This document shows positions 12,486-24,416 of a stretch of DNA of 64,000 nt, piece after piece (the stretch's first letter is position 1; each line of letters starts with the position of its first letter). Both the position numbers and the translations under genes were made by a program. Where the stretch lies: assembly GCA_000349905.1 (NCBI GenBank), contig KB722741.1, positions 1,147,368 to 1,211,367 of the forward strand, written 5' to 3'. The notes below the pieces were generated by a model. The model ran no database searches, was not told the origin of the DNA, and worked only from the letters and a program-made list of their open reading frames with translations. The DNA is from Volvariella volvacea V23 (lineage: Eukaryota > Basidiomycota > Agaricomycetes > Agaricales > Pluteaceae).

Positions 12486-12613
12486 TGTTTTTCCTGAGTG
12501 CCGGTCAGCGCATTGGTGAATACGAGGAAATAAGGGAGACAAACGTTGCTTTGAGGTGCTTGTGAATCCGGAACCGAGTGGGCTGGATGCAGTCCATGGT
12601 CGAGTTCTTACCA

Positions 12614-12622
12614 CCTTTTATA
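12614..12622 (-). promoter_or_regulatory. TATA box and conserved leader of laccase 2
   Basis: The minus strand reads TATAAAAGG, followed after 16 nt by ATGGACTGCATCCAGCCC at 12597 and downward. The same TATA box and the same following leader occur ahead of laccases 3 and 4, with the same spacing. The laccase 2 start codon lies about 130 nt downstream of the box. Confidence 0.65.
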
Positions 12623-14333
12623 CGTTTGAAGTGAGGCAAAACCACGGAGAGTGGAGACATTTGCCGCTTCTTTGGGCTTGGAAGACAGTTTAATGTTGTA
12701 AGGAGCGTTACACCCAAGACAACTGGTAGACGTTGTGCATGGGTATCACACGGTCAAGCTAATATGCATTTACGCGATGCGATACAAATCTCCACAGACC
12801 CTATCGTAGAGGCCTAGATGGGAGTGACACAACCACCTTAGGTGTTGCTGGTGAAAATGGCGCAAGTCGGGCCAAGGCACCCTCTTCGGAGGATTTCATA
12901 AACGTAGAGCCCTAAGGAAATGAATCCCAATGGACGTGGTTCCTGGTGTTGTGGAGTATGTTTGGCGGACGTTATCAAGGTTTAGTAGCATAGGATGCAG
13001 ACCTTGGTCCTTTGGCCATTTAGATGGGCTTCAAAAGAGTTTGTTGCACTTTTACTCTCTGAATATGGGTTGTTTCGCACAACGATGAGGCAATAAGGCT
13101 GATTAAGGGTTGCATGAAGCGCTACATCAGCAGTGTGCTCACGAAGTTGCGAGCTATTTACGCACGAAGTGTATCACGGCGTGTTTTCGTCATCAGGCCC
13201 CCGCACTCGAGAAATGGGTCCACGTCACACGGGCCAAGCGTCCGAGCGTCAAAGGGAAGCCTTGGATTCTCAACCAGGCTCCCTTGGTCGACTAGACTGC
13301 CCACGTTCCACGTCGGTCATGGTGTCCGCCATCGGAGTTTACGATATGTCGTAATTCCAACCACTCGAGCGGTATCATTTCATACTGATCGGGATACACA
13401 GTATGTCACTGTTCCATGCTGGCTGTGTGGCCGACCGCGCCAAAGCCACACACGAAGTGTTAAACTCGGCCAAACGGCAAACGAGAATAACAGGGATGCT
13501 AAAGTATGGGGCAACAATTATCGCCTTCTATTCATTACTCCGATTAGGTTAAGACAATATCAAAACTAGATCTTGAAGAGTCAAAGAAGCACAAATGCGA
13601 AAAGAAGTCAGCCAAATCAACGCAGTGGGCAGAAGTGATGTTCAACCTCACCGTTTCTCGGCTAGAATACGGCATAGCTCCGGTTTCTGGGAAAATGTCA
13701 ATCAGGAGTTCCGCTAGAGTTTAATCAGAAATGCAGCTCATATAGGATGGAAACTCGAGGGAACATATACGCGTTGACGCCGCGGACGAGGGGTGTGGCA
13801 AGCGCTGATTGTCTCCCAAACATGCGTAAACTCCAACACACACCTGTTGGACAAACTTGAACAGGCTGCTGCCAACGCGCCAATGGGCAAGTCAGTCCTT
13901 CTGGGATGAAAACTCAGTTCAGGTCACTTTTGATCATTATTACCGTGCAAATTCTGCATTAAAACCTACCTGAGAGCTAAACGCCATCTTGGATCCCAGC
14001 GGACGTTCTTGAACGACCACACTGCTAGATGGCGCACCTCGGTATCCCTGGTCAGGGAGGAGCTTAGGCGGACGGGAACTAGTGGCACCTCGCATGCCAC
14101 CGCATTTGCATCACAGCATTCAATCATCCTACTGCGACTCGGTTCACTCTTTGCTGCTGCGGTTGACAAATGGGGTGTTGCTGCGCACGGCCCGTCGGTA
14201 TTTGACTTGACTGCAACTCAAGACGCTACATCTTTTCTATACTCCCAGGCCCCGATCCTCTCATAAAGTACGTGTTTTGTGAACGCAATGAGTATGTAGA
14301 ACCTAATGCTCGACTCAGGCCTGCAATCTCAAC
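12623..14333. other. intergenic, upstream of laccase 2 and F-box A
   Basis: About 1.7 kb between divergent genes. Several open frames are present on both strands (for example around 13114-13569) but none has a start context, splice signals or composition that I would accept as coding. Confidence 0.45.
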
Positions 14334-15779
14334 ATGGATCAACTACCAATTGAACTCATTCGGAGGATATTCGTATCATGCCATCGGGTGACCTGCTTTA
14401 CAAGACCTTCCAAGAATCCTATCAGCTCGTCACTCCTCCTCTCTCACGTTGATCAATTGTGGCGTGAGATAGCACTGTCTACCCCTCAACTCTGGAACTG
14501 CATCATGATACATACCAATCACTGGGATACGTCGGACGACACATATTGTATGCTGCGTGCTCGAACAGAGGCTTGCCTTCAACGTTCCCGGGATTACCCT
14601 CTGATCATTAGCATTTTCCTCGTACACGATAAGTTTGGCGATGTCGTCGAGCTACTACTCCCACATTTCAACAGATGGCACACCCTCAAGATCCACGCGC
14701 CACCATCCATACACAAAATCTTGAGGCGGGCAGAAAACCTGAATTCGCTCACAAGCGTATACCTGTTTCTCTTTAAACCATCGCTAGAGAGTTTTCGTTT
14801 ATCATTTGGCATGCACACGCCTCTACCATCGCTGAAGACCATGTACACATCCGATTCACGCATAGATCCCTCATACTTCTCTTTGGACCATTTGGAAACA
14901 TGGATCGGCGACCAGTGCCTGCTACGTGATATTACGATTATAACTACCAAGACTCGAAACCTCAAGAATCTTGTTCTCTCGCGACTCGACCACCTTTGGC
15001 ACCCACGAAATCGAAATCCAGAATTTCAACCTGGCTCCATGCCTTCCATCGAGTCGTTCTCCTGCATTTTGTCGAATGTTGCTAGTGCCAATATACCCGA
15101 AGTGATTCCGCATTTCCCATCTCTCCGACGTCTCGTAATTCGGGAAGCGATTGCAGAGGACCTAGAGGATCTTACCCATTTTTTCACCTTCGTCAAGTCC
15201 CTTCCTCACACCCTCACGCACCTCACTTTCTCTTGCACTATGTCACATGCCCATATTCGCAACACACTCCTCTTCCTCCCGCCGAGTGTGACACACGTAC
15301 AGTTGGACCTCTCTGCCAGTGATAGATATAGCGAAAAGTCTGCAGACATTGTCGATTCAATGATCAACGATACCTCCAACCCGCTCTTTTGGTCTTTACT
15401 CCCCAAACTCCAACACATCATCATCAAGCAACAGAACTGTTTTAACCCGACTTTCATTCCATTCCTCACTTCTCGCTCCGCTTTCGCCCAGAATCCGTTC
15501 GTCACGCCAGTTCTACAATCAGCATCGTTCAGTTACGTCGTCAGTGATGCACGTGCGGAGGAAAGTATCAGTACTCCGCCAGCCGGAGATATGGAACTTC
15601 TTAGGGGCCTCGCAAGTCTAGGATTGTTGGTAAGGATTCAAATAGCAGGGGACGCGGTTTTCGGAACAGACAGGATGTATTTTGATGACTTGGAACGGGA
15701 GATGGAATGGGACAAGAGGCTTAAGGGTGAGATGGAGTATCCCTTCGTGCGGGGAGGGCTGGGTAGGTCTATCGCATGA
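14334..15779 (+). CDS. F-box protein A
   Basis: A single exon of 481 residues. The N-terminus MDQLPIELIRRIFVSCHRV is a basidiomycete F-box (LP-x-E-L-x-x-x-IF), continued by LLLSHVDQLWREIALSTPQLWN up to about residue 60. F-box proteins bind Skp1 and bring substrates to SCF ubiquitin ligases in nucleus or cytoplasm. The remainder has irregular leucine-rich segments (LVELLLPHFNRWHTLKIH at about 105, FPSLRRLVIREA near 265, FLPPSVTHVQLDLS near 320). It is clearly related to genes E and F at 48 and 51-53 kb: all share a segment like LLLPHxNRWHTL and a C-terminal pattern DDLEREMEWDKRL. It is intact. The start is fixed by the F-box itself. Confidence 0.85.
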   Translation: MDQLPIELIRRIFVSCHRVTCFTRPSKNPISSSLLLSHVDQLWREIALSTPQLWNCIMIHTNHWDTSDDTYCMLRARTEACLQRSRDYPLIISIFLVHDKFGDVVELLLPHFNRWHTLKIHAPPSIHKILRRAENLNSLTSVYLFLFKPSLESFRLSFGMHTPLPSLKTMYTSDSRIDPSYFSLDHLETWIGDQCLLRDITIITTKTRNLKNLVLSRLDHLWHPRNRNPEFQPGSMPSIESFSCILSNVASANIPEVIPHFPSLRRLVIREAIAEDLEDLTHFFTFVKSLPHTLTHLTFSCTMSHAHIRNTLLFLPPSVTHVQLDLSASDRYSEKSADIVDSMINDTSNPLFWSLLPKLQHIIIKQQNCFNPTFIPFLTSRSAFAQNPFVTPVLQSASFSYVVSDARAEESISTPPAGDMELLRGLASLGLLVRIQIAGDAVFGTDRMYFDDLEREMEWDKRLKGEMEYPFVRGGLGRSIA

Positions 15780-15965
15780 GAGCATGCTTGGTCGTTACGA
15801 TAGGTTAGAATGAAGAAACACAATGTTGCAAGTTGTCCTGTTGCCGAGATCTTTCAAGTTGAGTGCTGCTCGTCTGGGTGGCTTGATCAAGCTCCATGAA
15901 GCCATAGCCGGTGGCACCTCTAGCTACATGATACCGACACCACTCTTCTTACGCAACGATGAGTT

Positions 15966-16010
15966 TGCACATAATCAATGCTTGTGCACATCAAGCATTG
16001 ATTATGTGCA
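15966..16010. repeat. perfect 19-bp inverted repeat (hairpin)
   Basis: Arms 15966-15984 and 15992-16010 are exact reverse complements (TGCACATAATCAATGCTTG) separated by a 7-nt loop, which itself ends TGCACAT. It lies about 190 bp after F-box A. It is not followed by a T tract and this is a eukaryotic genome, so it is not a simple terminator. It could be a relic of a small transposon or a small structured RNA. Confidence 0.8.
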
Positions 16011-16052
16011 GTAAACCCTTCTCAGAACACGTTTTGTGTGCTGAATGCGACC

Positions 16053-16203
16053 GTTCCAACTGATAGATCTAGTGAATATCTCTCGTCTGAACCAAATTCC
16101 ATATGACCCTGATTGGAGGAAGTTGATCGACAAGAAAAACCCTCCCAAGCCGCTTGTATGGTCCGTTGGTCCTGAGGATTGCGAGCATATATTCGATGTA
16201 TAC
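16053..16203 (+). pseudogene. fragment resembling the MYND-gene C-terminus
   Basis: The plus frame reads LNQIPYDPDWRKLIDKKN followed by PPKPLVWSVGPEDCEHIF. The intact-looking end of the split MYND gene reads LKEVKYNPDWKKLFGEKN followed by PPKRLVWPNGPKDREHSF. The two share length and about 60% of residues over this segment. No upstream exon could be traced here, so this is probably a gene remnant left from another copy. It could alternatively be the last exon of an unrecognised gene. Confidence 0.45.
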
Positions 16204-16712
16204 TGATACATTCCGAGTTGAGCATCAGAGTTGGTCACGGAGCTTCTTAACGACAAGGGACAGTAAAGTTTATTCAACTATTGCCGAGGCTAGTATTCAA
16301 CTTGGTCAGCGGTTGGACCCTCGCAACAGCCGGTCCTAGCGTGAAATTGTTTCTTTGGGATCATACATCGACTTGAATTGAGAAACGCCCTAGCAGAAAG
16401 CTGAACGGATGGGCAATACCCGCAGGTAGCTTTGAGCCCACCTGCGACGCATACAGCTCAACCACTACGCTGTCGCTCAACGCATTTCACCTGTTTTTCC
16501 ACGCGTTGTAAAAGACGACTCGCCAACGCAGTATACGTCTAGTATTTTTTCCACTTATAAGTTCGCCCGAACAATGGGCAATCTGCCAGGGTATCTCTGC
16601 TGTTATGCAGATCCGGATGTGACCGTGTATATATACATTCTAGAAGTTCCGAACCTACTCGGATTGCCATAATTGGGGTCGAAATGGGATCAAGCCCGTT
16701 GAATTGACTAGC

Positions 16713-17034
16713 CTATACAGTAGAGCCAGAACCGTGAGCACGGTAAAATACAGCGAGATCATCAAAGGGGATCTCACGGATCTCCCGAAACTCTGTCTGT
16801 TCCGGCGTCTCTTGTGACCACAGTCTAATAGTCAATCCCATTTCGAGTACACCAGAACAAAGTCGATCAAGAGCCTTGCAGATGCACCTTTTATCCTCGT
16901 GAGCAATCACGTTGCTTAATTTTACGGATACCTGCAATAGCTTCTCAATTACTCTGATGATGTGCCACGTTGAGTTATCGAGTTCTTCAACGGAAAAGAT
17001 GGGCGGTTTTAACGGTCCGGCTTTGTATACGCTT
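16713..17034 (-). pseudogene. open fragment with protein-like composition, unknown
   Basis: About 105 codons on the minus strand are open without an ATG start. The frame contains KPPIFSVEELDNSTWHIIRV, then DKRCICKALDRLCSGVLEMG and TEFREIREIPFDDLAVFYRA before the stop. Composition and amphipathic pattern look coding. Upstream the frame is closed by stops, and no splice site clearly rescues it. It may be the last exon of a lost gene. I do not recognise the family. Confidence 0.3.
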
Positions 17035-20000
17035 CAAGGATTCAAGTCGGGTGATCTTCGTTTGTTCGTTGAAATATATAGACCTTGGCATCGTGCAGGG
17101 ATGACCGATATAGGGAAGGCAACTAAATAGGCGCCCAGAGCTGAGTTCTTAACAACGGCGATCATATGGACCTCGGGTTCATCAAGTCCGTTTTCATGTG
17201 GCACAAGAAAGCTCTCGAAAGGCTAATGTTTAGTTTTTGAGTGTGTATTTCTGGTTGGATGGGAGGGGGTCGAAGGGTGGGATGGCTCAGGTCAGTAGTC
17301 CAATATGTTCTGCGCTGCATCAAGCAAACTGAAACTACACATATGACTTTCATATTTTCATCTGACAGACCTCTCCTAAGAATGGACCAAACTAGAAGAA
17401 GAAGACGAACGACATATAAGATGCGTTGGGCCTGGTGTTCCTCTAATTTCCGTCAAAAGTAAACATCGGTGTTCGAGCACGTGAACGAGGCGCAACGATG
17501 TCCGCAAGTCAAAATTTACCTTCTTCCCAACGTTCCAAACTCCTTGTTCCTTAATTATCACCAAACGGCACCGTATTCCTCGTTTTCTGTATATCCAAGA
17601 GTAATGATGCAATGAATGCGTCGATCATCCGTGTCGATCCCGACGGCGAGACACCAACCCAAATTTGGTGTCGGTATAATTCCGGAATTCTCCTTCGGCA
17701 ATGTGCCTGATGTTCGACAAGCGCCCGTCTGTTCAGTCCTTTTGCTCCAACGAGACGGCCCGTATTTTAGGATATCACGGGGGAGGCTCTAGCAGCGCGG
17801 GTCACACAAGCTTTAGTAGGGCCACTCCGGTCGCGGAGCCAGTGGGCGCTGGGGACATGTAGTTACCAACTCTTCTCTTACCATCGCTGTCTGGATATAC
17901 ACACAATCAATACGGACTTGGTTCCAGGCCAGTTGACGCATTTCTGAGCAAAATCACCTCTGCAGGTGAGAAAACAATAGACGATGGAACCTCGTTCTCA
18001 TTCATCTAGCACTAGTGCAGTGAGCTTCGAAAGCTGAACTGAATGAGGGTGAGAGAGTGAAAAGATGCGGGGGATTCTGCTGCTTGCTCTGCTGGCGCCC
18101 CCACCAAATTTTTTGCCTACAAGCAAAGCTATGTCGGGCGCCGTGCAGCCCTTTTTGCGGATCGAGCAAATCTGCATTTCAGGTGATGAGATCTCGCCCC
18201 CCACCTGTGCTAGACACCATTGGCTGCGGGTTGGACGGTCAGATGGCTCATAGGCGCTGATGAACGCCTTACTTGCCCAACCAATGGAATTTGCGCTATT
18301 GTGTACCGGATGGAGAGAACAGCTATATCAATAACCCACGTTTACCGAGTTCGGAGCTTCATATAAGAAATTAATGGCCAAGGCATGGATTTAGCAAGCA
18401 CACCTCGCGTGGTCCGTGTGTAAATAGATGTGCAGATCACTCATCATTGACCAGAAACAAAGGAGAAAGGGCTCGAATAAAAGCAGAGGATGCTTGGGTG
18501 GTCATACTGCATCCTTTAGCACAAAAACCGCATGCACCGCGGGACCCCAAGGGCCGCTGCTGCTCTGAAATAGGCGATTGGGAAATAGGCGATTGGGGTT
18601 GGTTCTGATTAGGTTTGGTTGCTTTTCGTTGTTTGGTGAAGAATGTGGATCGTGGAAATCTACTCCGGCAATCACGTTGCCTGACCTCCGTTTTCCTCTC
18701 TTGCTCTCTACCCTTCCCGTACGCGTGCTCAGTCTCCACTTAATTCAATCTCGTCCAACAGGCTACGGTGATTGAGGGGGTCTATCATATTCTCTCTCCA
18801 CATTCGTTTACCATTATGAATGATCATCATGAGCTGTAGGTTATCGAGCAAACTTTACAGGCATATGACCTGACCGTGTTCTCGAAAAGCAGGCGATTTA
18901 CATCCATATGTTAAATAGCCTCAAAAGTCACACGGGTTACTAAAAGGGGACACTTCTCGGGGGCTTGAACCGTTGAAGCGGCTCCCAAATATTAGTGTTG
19001 CTTCGACCAAGCCTCGGGAGGTTTGTTGCATGACCACCATGCCAACGCTGCAGTGGAGCCCCCGGCGCATGCAAACTGAACTCTGTGGGTATCCCGACTG
19101 AACATAATAGAGGTTGCGCCATCAGCAAGAGTGTTCAGAGCCTCTATCGCCGAATATAAGCAGAGACCCTCCGCGTGCGAGTAAACGTGCTATTATAGCA
19201 TACTCTTTATTTTCCTGTGGATGTCGAGGGCCGAAGTACTTAAGGGCGCTTACGTAGGGACCGAAGTGTCAAATGGGTTTACCACTCCTGGTGAGCAAGG
19301 TTGATGCGAGAGCTGTGGAGCTAAATTCCCCGACGATACGTCACTTGATCTCCCTCTGGGTGCCCATAATCGGCCTGAAACAGATTGTCTATTTCCCCAA
19401 TTACATATGCGGGGTTGTGAGGAGATACCATCTACGCCGCAGGTGCCCTGGCGTTGGGTCCTCTGTTTTCATCGATGGGTGACCGTCCCGGACCGAAGTC
19501 GTCTGGAACACGCCACTCACCAAGCGTCTGCAGCATATCAAGTCCCAATTCACGAAAAGGTAGGCTTCGTCCACAACAAGCTCTCTTAAGAGAGAGTATG
19601 AGGTTGGCTCCTGGCTGGCCGAAGGGATCTTATCCGCTTTTGCGCGGTGGGTTACCTAGACTCATCATACGCTTTGAGTAATGTTGAATTCAACTCTAAC
19701 GCCACATGTACACCGCTTGATCTTCATTCAGAGCCTATTGATGGTTGGCAGAGGGAAATCACCTCCCTGGATCCGTTTTTCCCACTAAAAATTGGGTTCA
19801 TTTTCCTGTTTATCCGTTCATGTTGACTAAATGAACTCGCCACGAGTCTCGGTGCGTGGATTCAATAGCAAGTCTTGACAGTATGCATTCGGGTTCTGAC
19901 ATATCACCGTTCCCTCCTCAGGCCAGGTTTCCATTGAAGGCAGGCACCCCTGGTTTCACTGTCTATCGATTGGATTCGACTTCGTCACCCGAAAGGGGAA

Positions 20001-21146
20001 GGTCCGAGAAACGGGTTGTAACCAGCTTTCATTCCATATGCATCGTCGGCGCATGGCTCCAAAGGTCACGCTGTCGCCCACGGACAATTATACTCCATCT
20101 CGGCTGTGGAAGCACAAGTGACGCACCATGCCACGTTTTCAAGGTCTCCCACAGTAATGATTTTACGCCTTCGGTTTCTTCATGATGTCAACCTCTTCTA
20201 CGAATGGCGCTGGATATTAAGCCCAGCCCTGTCGTTGGGCGAATACCTAAGAGGCTTATAGTACTTTGTAGGTGCGGTTTCGTTGTCTGTTAGTTCCAGA
20301 TTCTCTCTTTGATCGGGCGCCATTGGTCCTCGACCACGCGCAGATTTGAAATATGCCATACAAAGATACCTGGATCACGATACGACGGGAGCATATGGCG
20401 AGACGTTTTCGCTCTCCTAAATCGCATTACCTACAGAATCTTCCATCGAATTCTGTTTTATCTTCCACCTTCGTTGGGGCGATCTCGGGTGGATGTTAAG
20501 CGCTCCCCAGGTGATAATACTGCGGGATCTAATCATCAAATTGACTTGGGATATGAAAAAATGAGCGGGGTAAGGGTTAAAAAAGGAAATGCTGAATTTT
20601 TATTGAACATCAGTGATTAGCAGCACCGCCGCCGCTTCCTGGAAGTCCTCAATTTTATTGCTCATGGGACCCATTTTGATTATGATGCTGACGGATTGAT
20701 CTTATTTGGACAGTCGCCTAAGGATGCTCCAGCGTTTTCCGCTCCAACTACACATGTATCCCAAGTCCATGATTGAGGTACGCTCCCCACAACCCCCACG
20801 AGCGAGGTTGACCACCTATGAGGCAAGGCAGATGCCTCACTCTGGATATCCCAAAATGAGATTGGAGCACCAGCCACCTGACCATGGTGCATCGAACTCG
20901 ATTGGTCGCGAGCACCCGAAGGATAGCAACGTCCCCATGTTGTCGTGATTTTTTTTGTTGGATCAGCTCCTGGAATACCAAACGAGGACAAGGTATACCA
21001 AGTGTAATGGGCCATGCACGAATTTGACCAGGAAGGAAGGCGAGGTGCCGGTGGATTTCGAATAAAAGGCGGGTGTGTCGAGCTTCTTCCTTCCTCAAGC
21101 CAGGTAGTTTCCTCTCCTCCTGTCTACTCCTCTTCGTTCTTGAAAG
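17035..21146. other. gene-poor region
   Basis: About 4.1 kb in which I find no supportable gene. It contains a small direct repeat at 18567-18596 (two copies of GAAATAGGCGATTGG). Near the end, an AATAAAAGG at 21061 is a weak TATA candidate about 85 nt before the DUF1996 gene. Many ORFs on both strands are short and overlap one another without coding character. Confidence 0.45.
18567..18596. repeat. 15-bp tandem direct repeat, two copies
   Basis: GAAATAGGCGATTGG occurs twice back to back (18567-18581 and 18582-18596). No function is apparent. Confidence 0.8.
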
Positions 21147-22830
21147 ATGAAGGCATCCTTCGCTTCTCTCCTCGTTGCACTCTTCTCCGCACAAGCTGCT
21201 TTGGCATGGTTCCGTGTTCCGTGCACATCGCCCCTTGTAACTGGTACGTTGAGAGCTTGCGCACTACAATGATGAGTGGTGGTGCTCAATGGCTTGATAT
21301 AGAACGTGTCGACCCCATCATCAGCCCTGGACGCGCTCCTTCCCAACACGTCCACGTACGTATACGCAGCTAGCGACCTTGTTCAGAGCCTAACGTTTCG
21401 TTTTTTTAGACGATCCACGGTGGTAGCAGTCAGTAGATTGTCTGTAAATGTGTTTCCCCCGAGGCTCACCTTTTGTCATCGCGTTACACAGACTTTGCTC
21501 CCAACGGCACTTTTGAGAGCTTGCGTGCCTCTCGCTGCACGAGTTGCACAGTCACGGAGGACAAATCCGCATACTGTATGTCGACTACCTCAGCTATGAC
21601 ATCAGATCGCTCACGCAAGGGCTATATGATCTCTTAAACAGGGTTCCCTAAGCTCTACTTCAGAGATCCCCGAACTGGTGTCTACGAGTCCGTCCCCGAT
21701 GGCGGTGCGTAGATTCTTCTCTAATTACATACCCGCGCATCTGAATTCTTAACCATGCGCTTAGGTCTTCTTATCTACTACCAGAACCGTGGTGTTGATG
21801 CTCCTCGTAACGGTGGCAAGGGTATCCGCGCCTTCCCCCCTGGATTCAAGATGCTCAGCGGTAACCCCGCTGCCCGTAGGCGCAAGTCAGTACTCTTCTG
21901 GGGATCAGAAATCGAAGACAGCTCTAACATGACTGCACTACAGGTTGCCCGATACCGACAAATCGCAAGCCGGTCTTGCTGAGCAAGCTATCTTCTGGGC
22001 TTGCTTGAGGTACACTACCCCCTACCCTGAGTACCACGGCCACGGCTGGCCCACCACCGACTGTGAAGCTGGTGAGTAAACTCTTTCAACTAAACGTGAT
22101 TTTGGAGTCGAGTTTCTGACGGATCCAACAGGTCTCAATGCTCGTGTCCACATGCCAGCCTGCTGGGACGGCATCAACGTCGACAGCCCTGACCACAGGT
22201 CCCACGTCGCCTATCTCTCCGACATCGACCAGGGAACCTGCCCGCCTTCCCACCCGGTCACGCTCATGAAGATGTTCTACGAAATCACCTGGGATGTGCA
22301 CCACTTTGTCGAGACTGGCCGCTGGAACCCCGCTACCCAGCCCTGGCCCTTCGTCTATGCCCCTGGGTACGGAGCTGTTCCTGAAGCCACCGCGAACCGT
22401 AGTTGTACTGACATTGATTGACTTAGTGACCCGACTGGCTACGGATGGCACGCTGACTTCCAGAACGGATGGGACGTCCAGGCTCTTCAAAATGCCATCG
22501 ATCAATGCGATAACCCATACGACGATACTGGCAATGGTCAGTATCTGCTGCATGCATCGATTGAGAGTGGCTCACTCAGTTCGCATTCACAGGTATCACC
22601 GAGGCCTGCCGATTCCTCACTGTCCAATCCAGGGCTACTGCCGACTCTTGCAAGATCTCTCCTCACCTCAACGAACAAGTTGAAGGTCCATTGAACAGGC
22701 TCCCAGGGTACGTACAATTCCCTGATATCTGACTAAACGTTCCGAACTGAATGTGTGCCTCAGTTGCAACCCCCTTCAAGCCGGTCCTGGCGATGCTACC
22801 TTGTACACCGAGGCCAACTGCCCCATCTAA
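21147..22830 (+). CDS. secreted DUF1996 family protein
   Basis: The spliced product begins with a signal peptide (MKASFASLLVALFSAQAALA) followed by the family N-terminus WFRVPCTSPLV, ERVDPIISPGRAPSQHVHTI and HGGSNFAPNGT. The centre shows KLYFRDPRTGVYESVPDGGL, then YPEYHGHGWPTTDCEAG and VHMPACWDGINVDSPDHRSH, all typical of DUF1996. There are many Cys residues (SRCTSCTV, ACW, QGTCPP), consistent with a secreted disulphide protein. The end is NPLQAGPGDATLYTEANCPI. Exons are short and joined by small introns at, for example, H|T I H G G and SAY|W F. No WSC domain follows. The family is common and mostly uncharacterised in fungi, so function is unknown; extracellular location is inferred from the signal peptide. 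No lesion seen. Confidence 0.9.
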
Positions 22831-23226
22831 ACCCATCTAAACGACTTGAATACCTAACGATTCCATCCCCGAGAACTGGTGTCGCGGTGTTGGAGTTGTT
22901 GCAAAGTGGTTTTCTTTTTTATTCTTAATTTGAAATGTTTATCGGCTCCTGTGATTATTTAAGTGTCTGTGAATAGAAGGTTTTTCTCCTTCACATTCGG
23001 ACGGCCGTTGATGACGAATCTCCAAGAGGCGGTGACGCTATTTCTTATCTGTCATAGTACCATTTTCTGTCGGCTAACTCCTCGCAGTCGCCGAATAAGG
23101 AAGCGCAGCTGTGAATTGCCGGACGGTTACGCTACCTCGCTCCCCGTCTATGTAAGGGCCTCCTGTCCCCACTGTGTGATCCTGAGTTTCTGCTCTTTGA
23201 CACCCACCATCTCCACCTATCGATCG
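22831..23226. other. intergenic between DUF1996 and Fmp52-like genes
   Basis: The first part is the DUF1996 3' flank with a T-rich stretch at about 22910. The rest is the promoter and C/T-rich leader of the gene at 23227. Nothing else seen. Confidence 0.5.
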
Positions 23227-24416
23227 ATGCCTTCAGCACTCCTCCTTGGTGCTACTGGTCAAACTGGCCAACATATCCTCAAGGAGCTCTTAGAATCGCA
23301 GTACTTTACGAGGGTCGGGGAGTATGGACGCAAGGTCACGGGCGCGGACAAGATAGCGACCGGAAAGGAAAAGCTCGAGCAGAAGCAGATTGACTTTGAG
23401 AACTTGGGTGCCGCAAACTTGGCTGCTGGGAAATGGGACGTCGTCTTCATTGCGTGAGTGGCTGCGTGGTTGTCGTCTTCTCCACCCCTCAAAATCCTTC
23501 AATCAACAGTCTAGGAACAACCAGAAAGACAGCAGGAAGTGCAGAGGCTTTTGAGAAGATCGACCGAGAGTGAGTGGATTTCCCCATTGTCATCGGGATT
23601 GGCGCGGGATTGGCACTCGCCACATTTGGACATACACCCATATGGCAACTCGGAATTTGGCTGACTGTTTTCGGGTTTGCTCCCCCACCTTGGCGCTTTT
23701 TAGGTATGTCATTAACGTTGCCCGGGCGGCACGCTGGGAGAGCCCAACGCAGCGTGTTGTGTATATCTCCGTACGTTTTCTTTGCTGATGAGCTTTCTCG
23801 CTTCCCGGAATGATCCTGACTGTCCAACTCGTGCCGGCCTGGGGTGGTGCATCAGTCTGTTGGAGCAGACCCCAACTCGTCGATGCTCTACACAAAGTGA
23901 GTAGATCACACTGCTGCAGACAGTGCATGTGACTCACTTGTCGTGCTCTGCTCTACAGGAGCAAGGGCTTGACGGAGCTAGGTTTGGCTGGTCTCGGATA
24001 CAGTGACACTATCATATTTCGGCCTGCGTTCCTTGTAGGGACTCAACGTTCAGAAACGCGCGTTTTTGAGACAATAGTCACGTATGTCACCACGAGACTT
24101 TCTGTGTGCAATGGTTGATAATCAATCCCCAATAGAACCTTTACCTCCGCATTATCTTACATTTCTTCAAATGTCGAGATCAAGGTGAGTGAAGAACTCT
24201 CCACGGTAGCACGGAGCTAATGGCTTCTCGCCTAATAGGTTTCTACTTTGGCTCGTGCGGTTGTACTGGCTGGAAAGCTTGGCACTGCCGCTCTTCCAGA
24301 GGTTGCAAAGGCGACTGCTGCAGGAAAAGAAGGCGCCAAATTTACGCTTATTGGAAATGCTGGCGCTTTGGGGATGGCCAAGCTTCCCGCGGATTATTCT
24401 CCATGAGGGAATCGTC
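23227..24416 (+). CDS. Fmp52/HTATIP2-like NAD(P)-binding protein
   Basis: Seven exons can be followed, with introns at FIA|LG, DRE|YVI, YIS|SVG, YTK|SKG, IVT|TFT and EIK|VST. The N-terminus MPSALLLGATGQTGQHILKE has the Rossmann dinucleotide motif G-x-T-G-x-x-G. The middle has VVYISSVGADPNSSMLYTKS, then KGLTELGL; the Y-x-x-x-K pair (YTKSK) matches the short-chain dehydrogenase catalytic pair. IIFRPAFLVG is the RP-x-x-L segment of this family. The yeast relative Fmp52 is a mitochondrial outer membrane protein and the human relative is HTATIP2/TIP30; the substrate is not known. The length of about 250 residues matches the family. The stop is at 24414-24416. Confidence 0.85.

Larger units (their letters stand above)
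15780..16712. other. intergenic with gene scrap and hairpin
   Basis: No complete gene. It contains the perfect inverted repeat at 15966-16010 and, from about 16050 to 16200 on the plus strand, a short frame PYDPDWRKLIDKKNPPKPLV that resembles the C-terminus of the MYND gene at 40.95-41.07 kb. The rest appears non-coding. Confidence 0.5.

Noticed and set aside
13110..13569. Overlapping plus ORFs of up to 151 codons
   Set aside because: Three frames compete, no coding composition, no splice sites; treated as chance.
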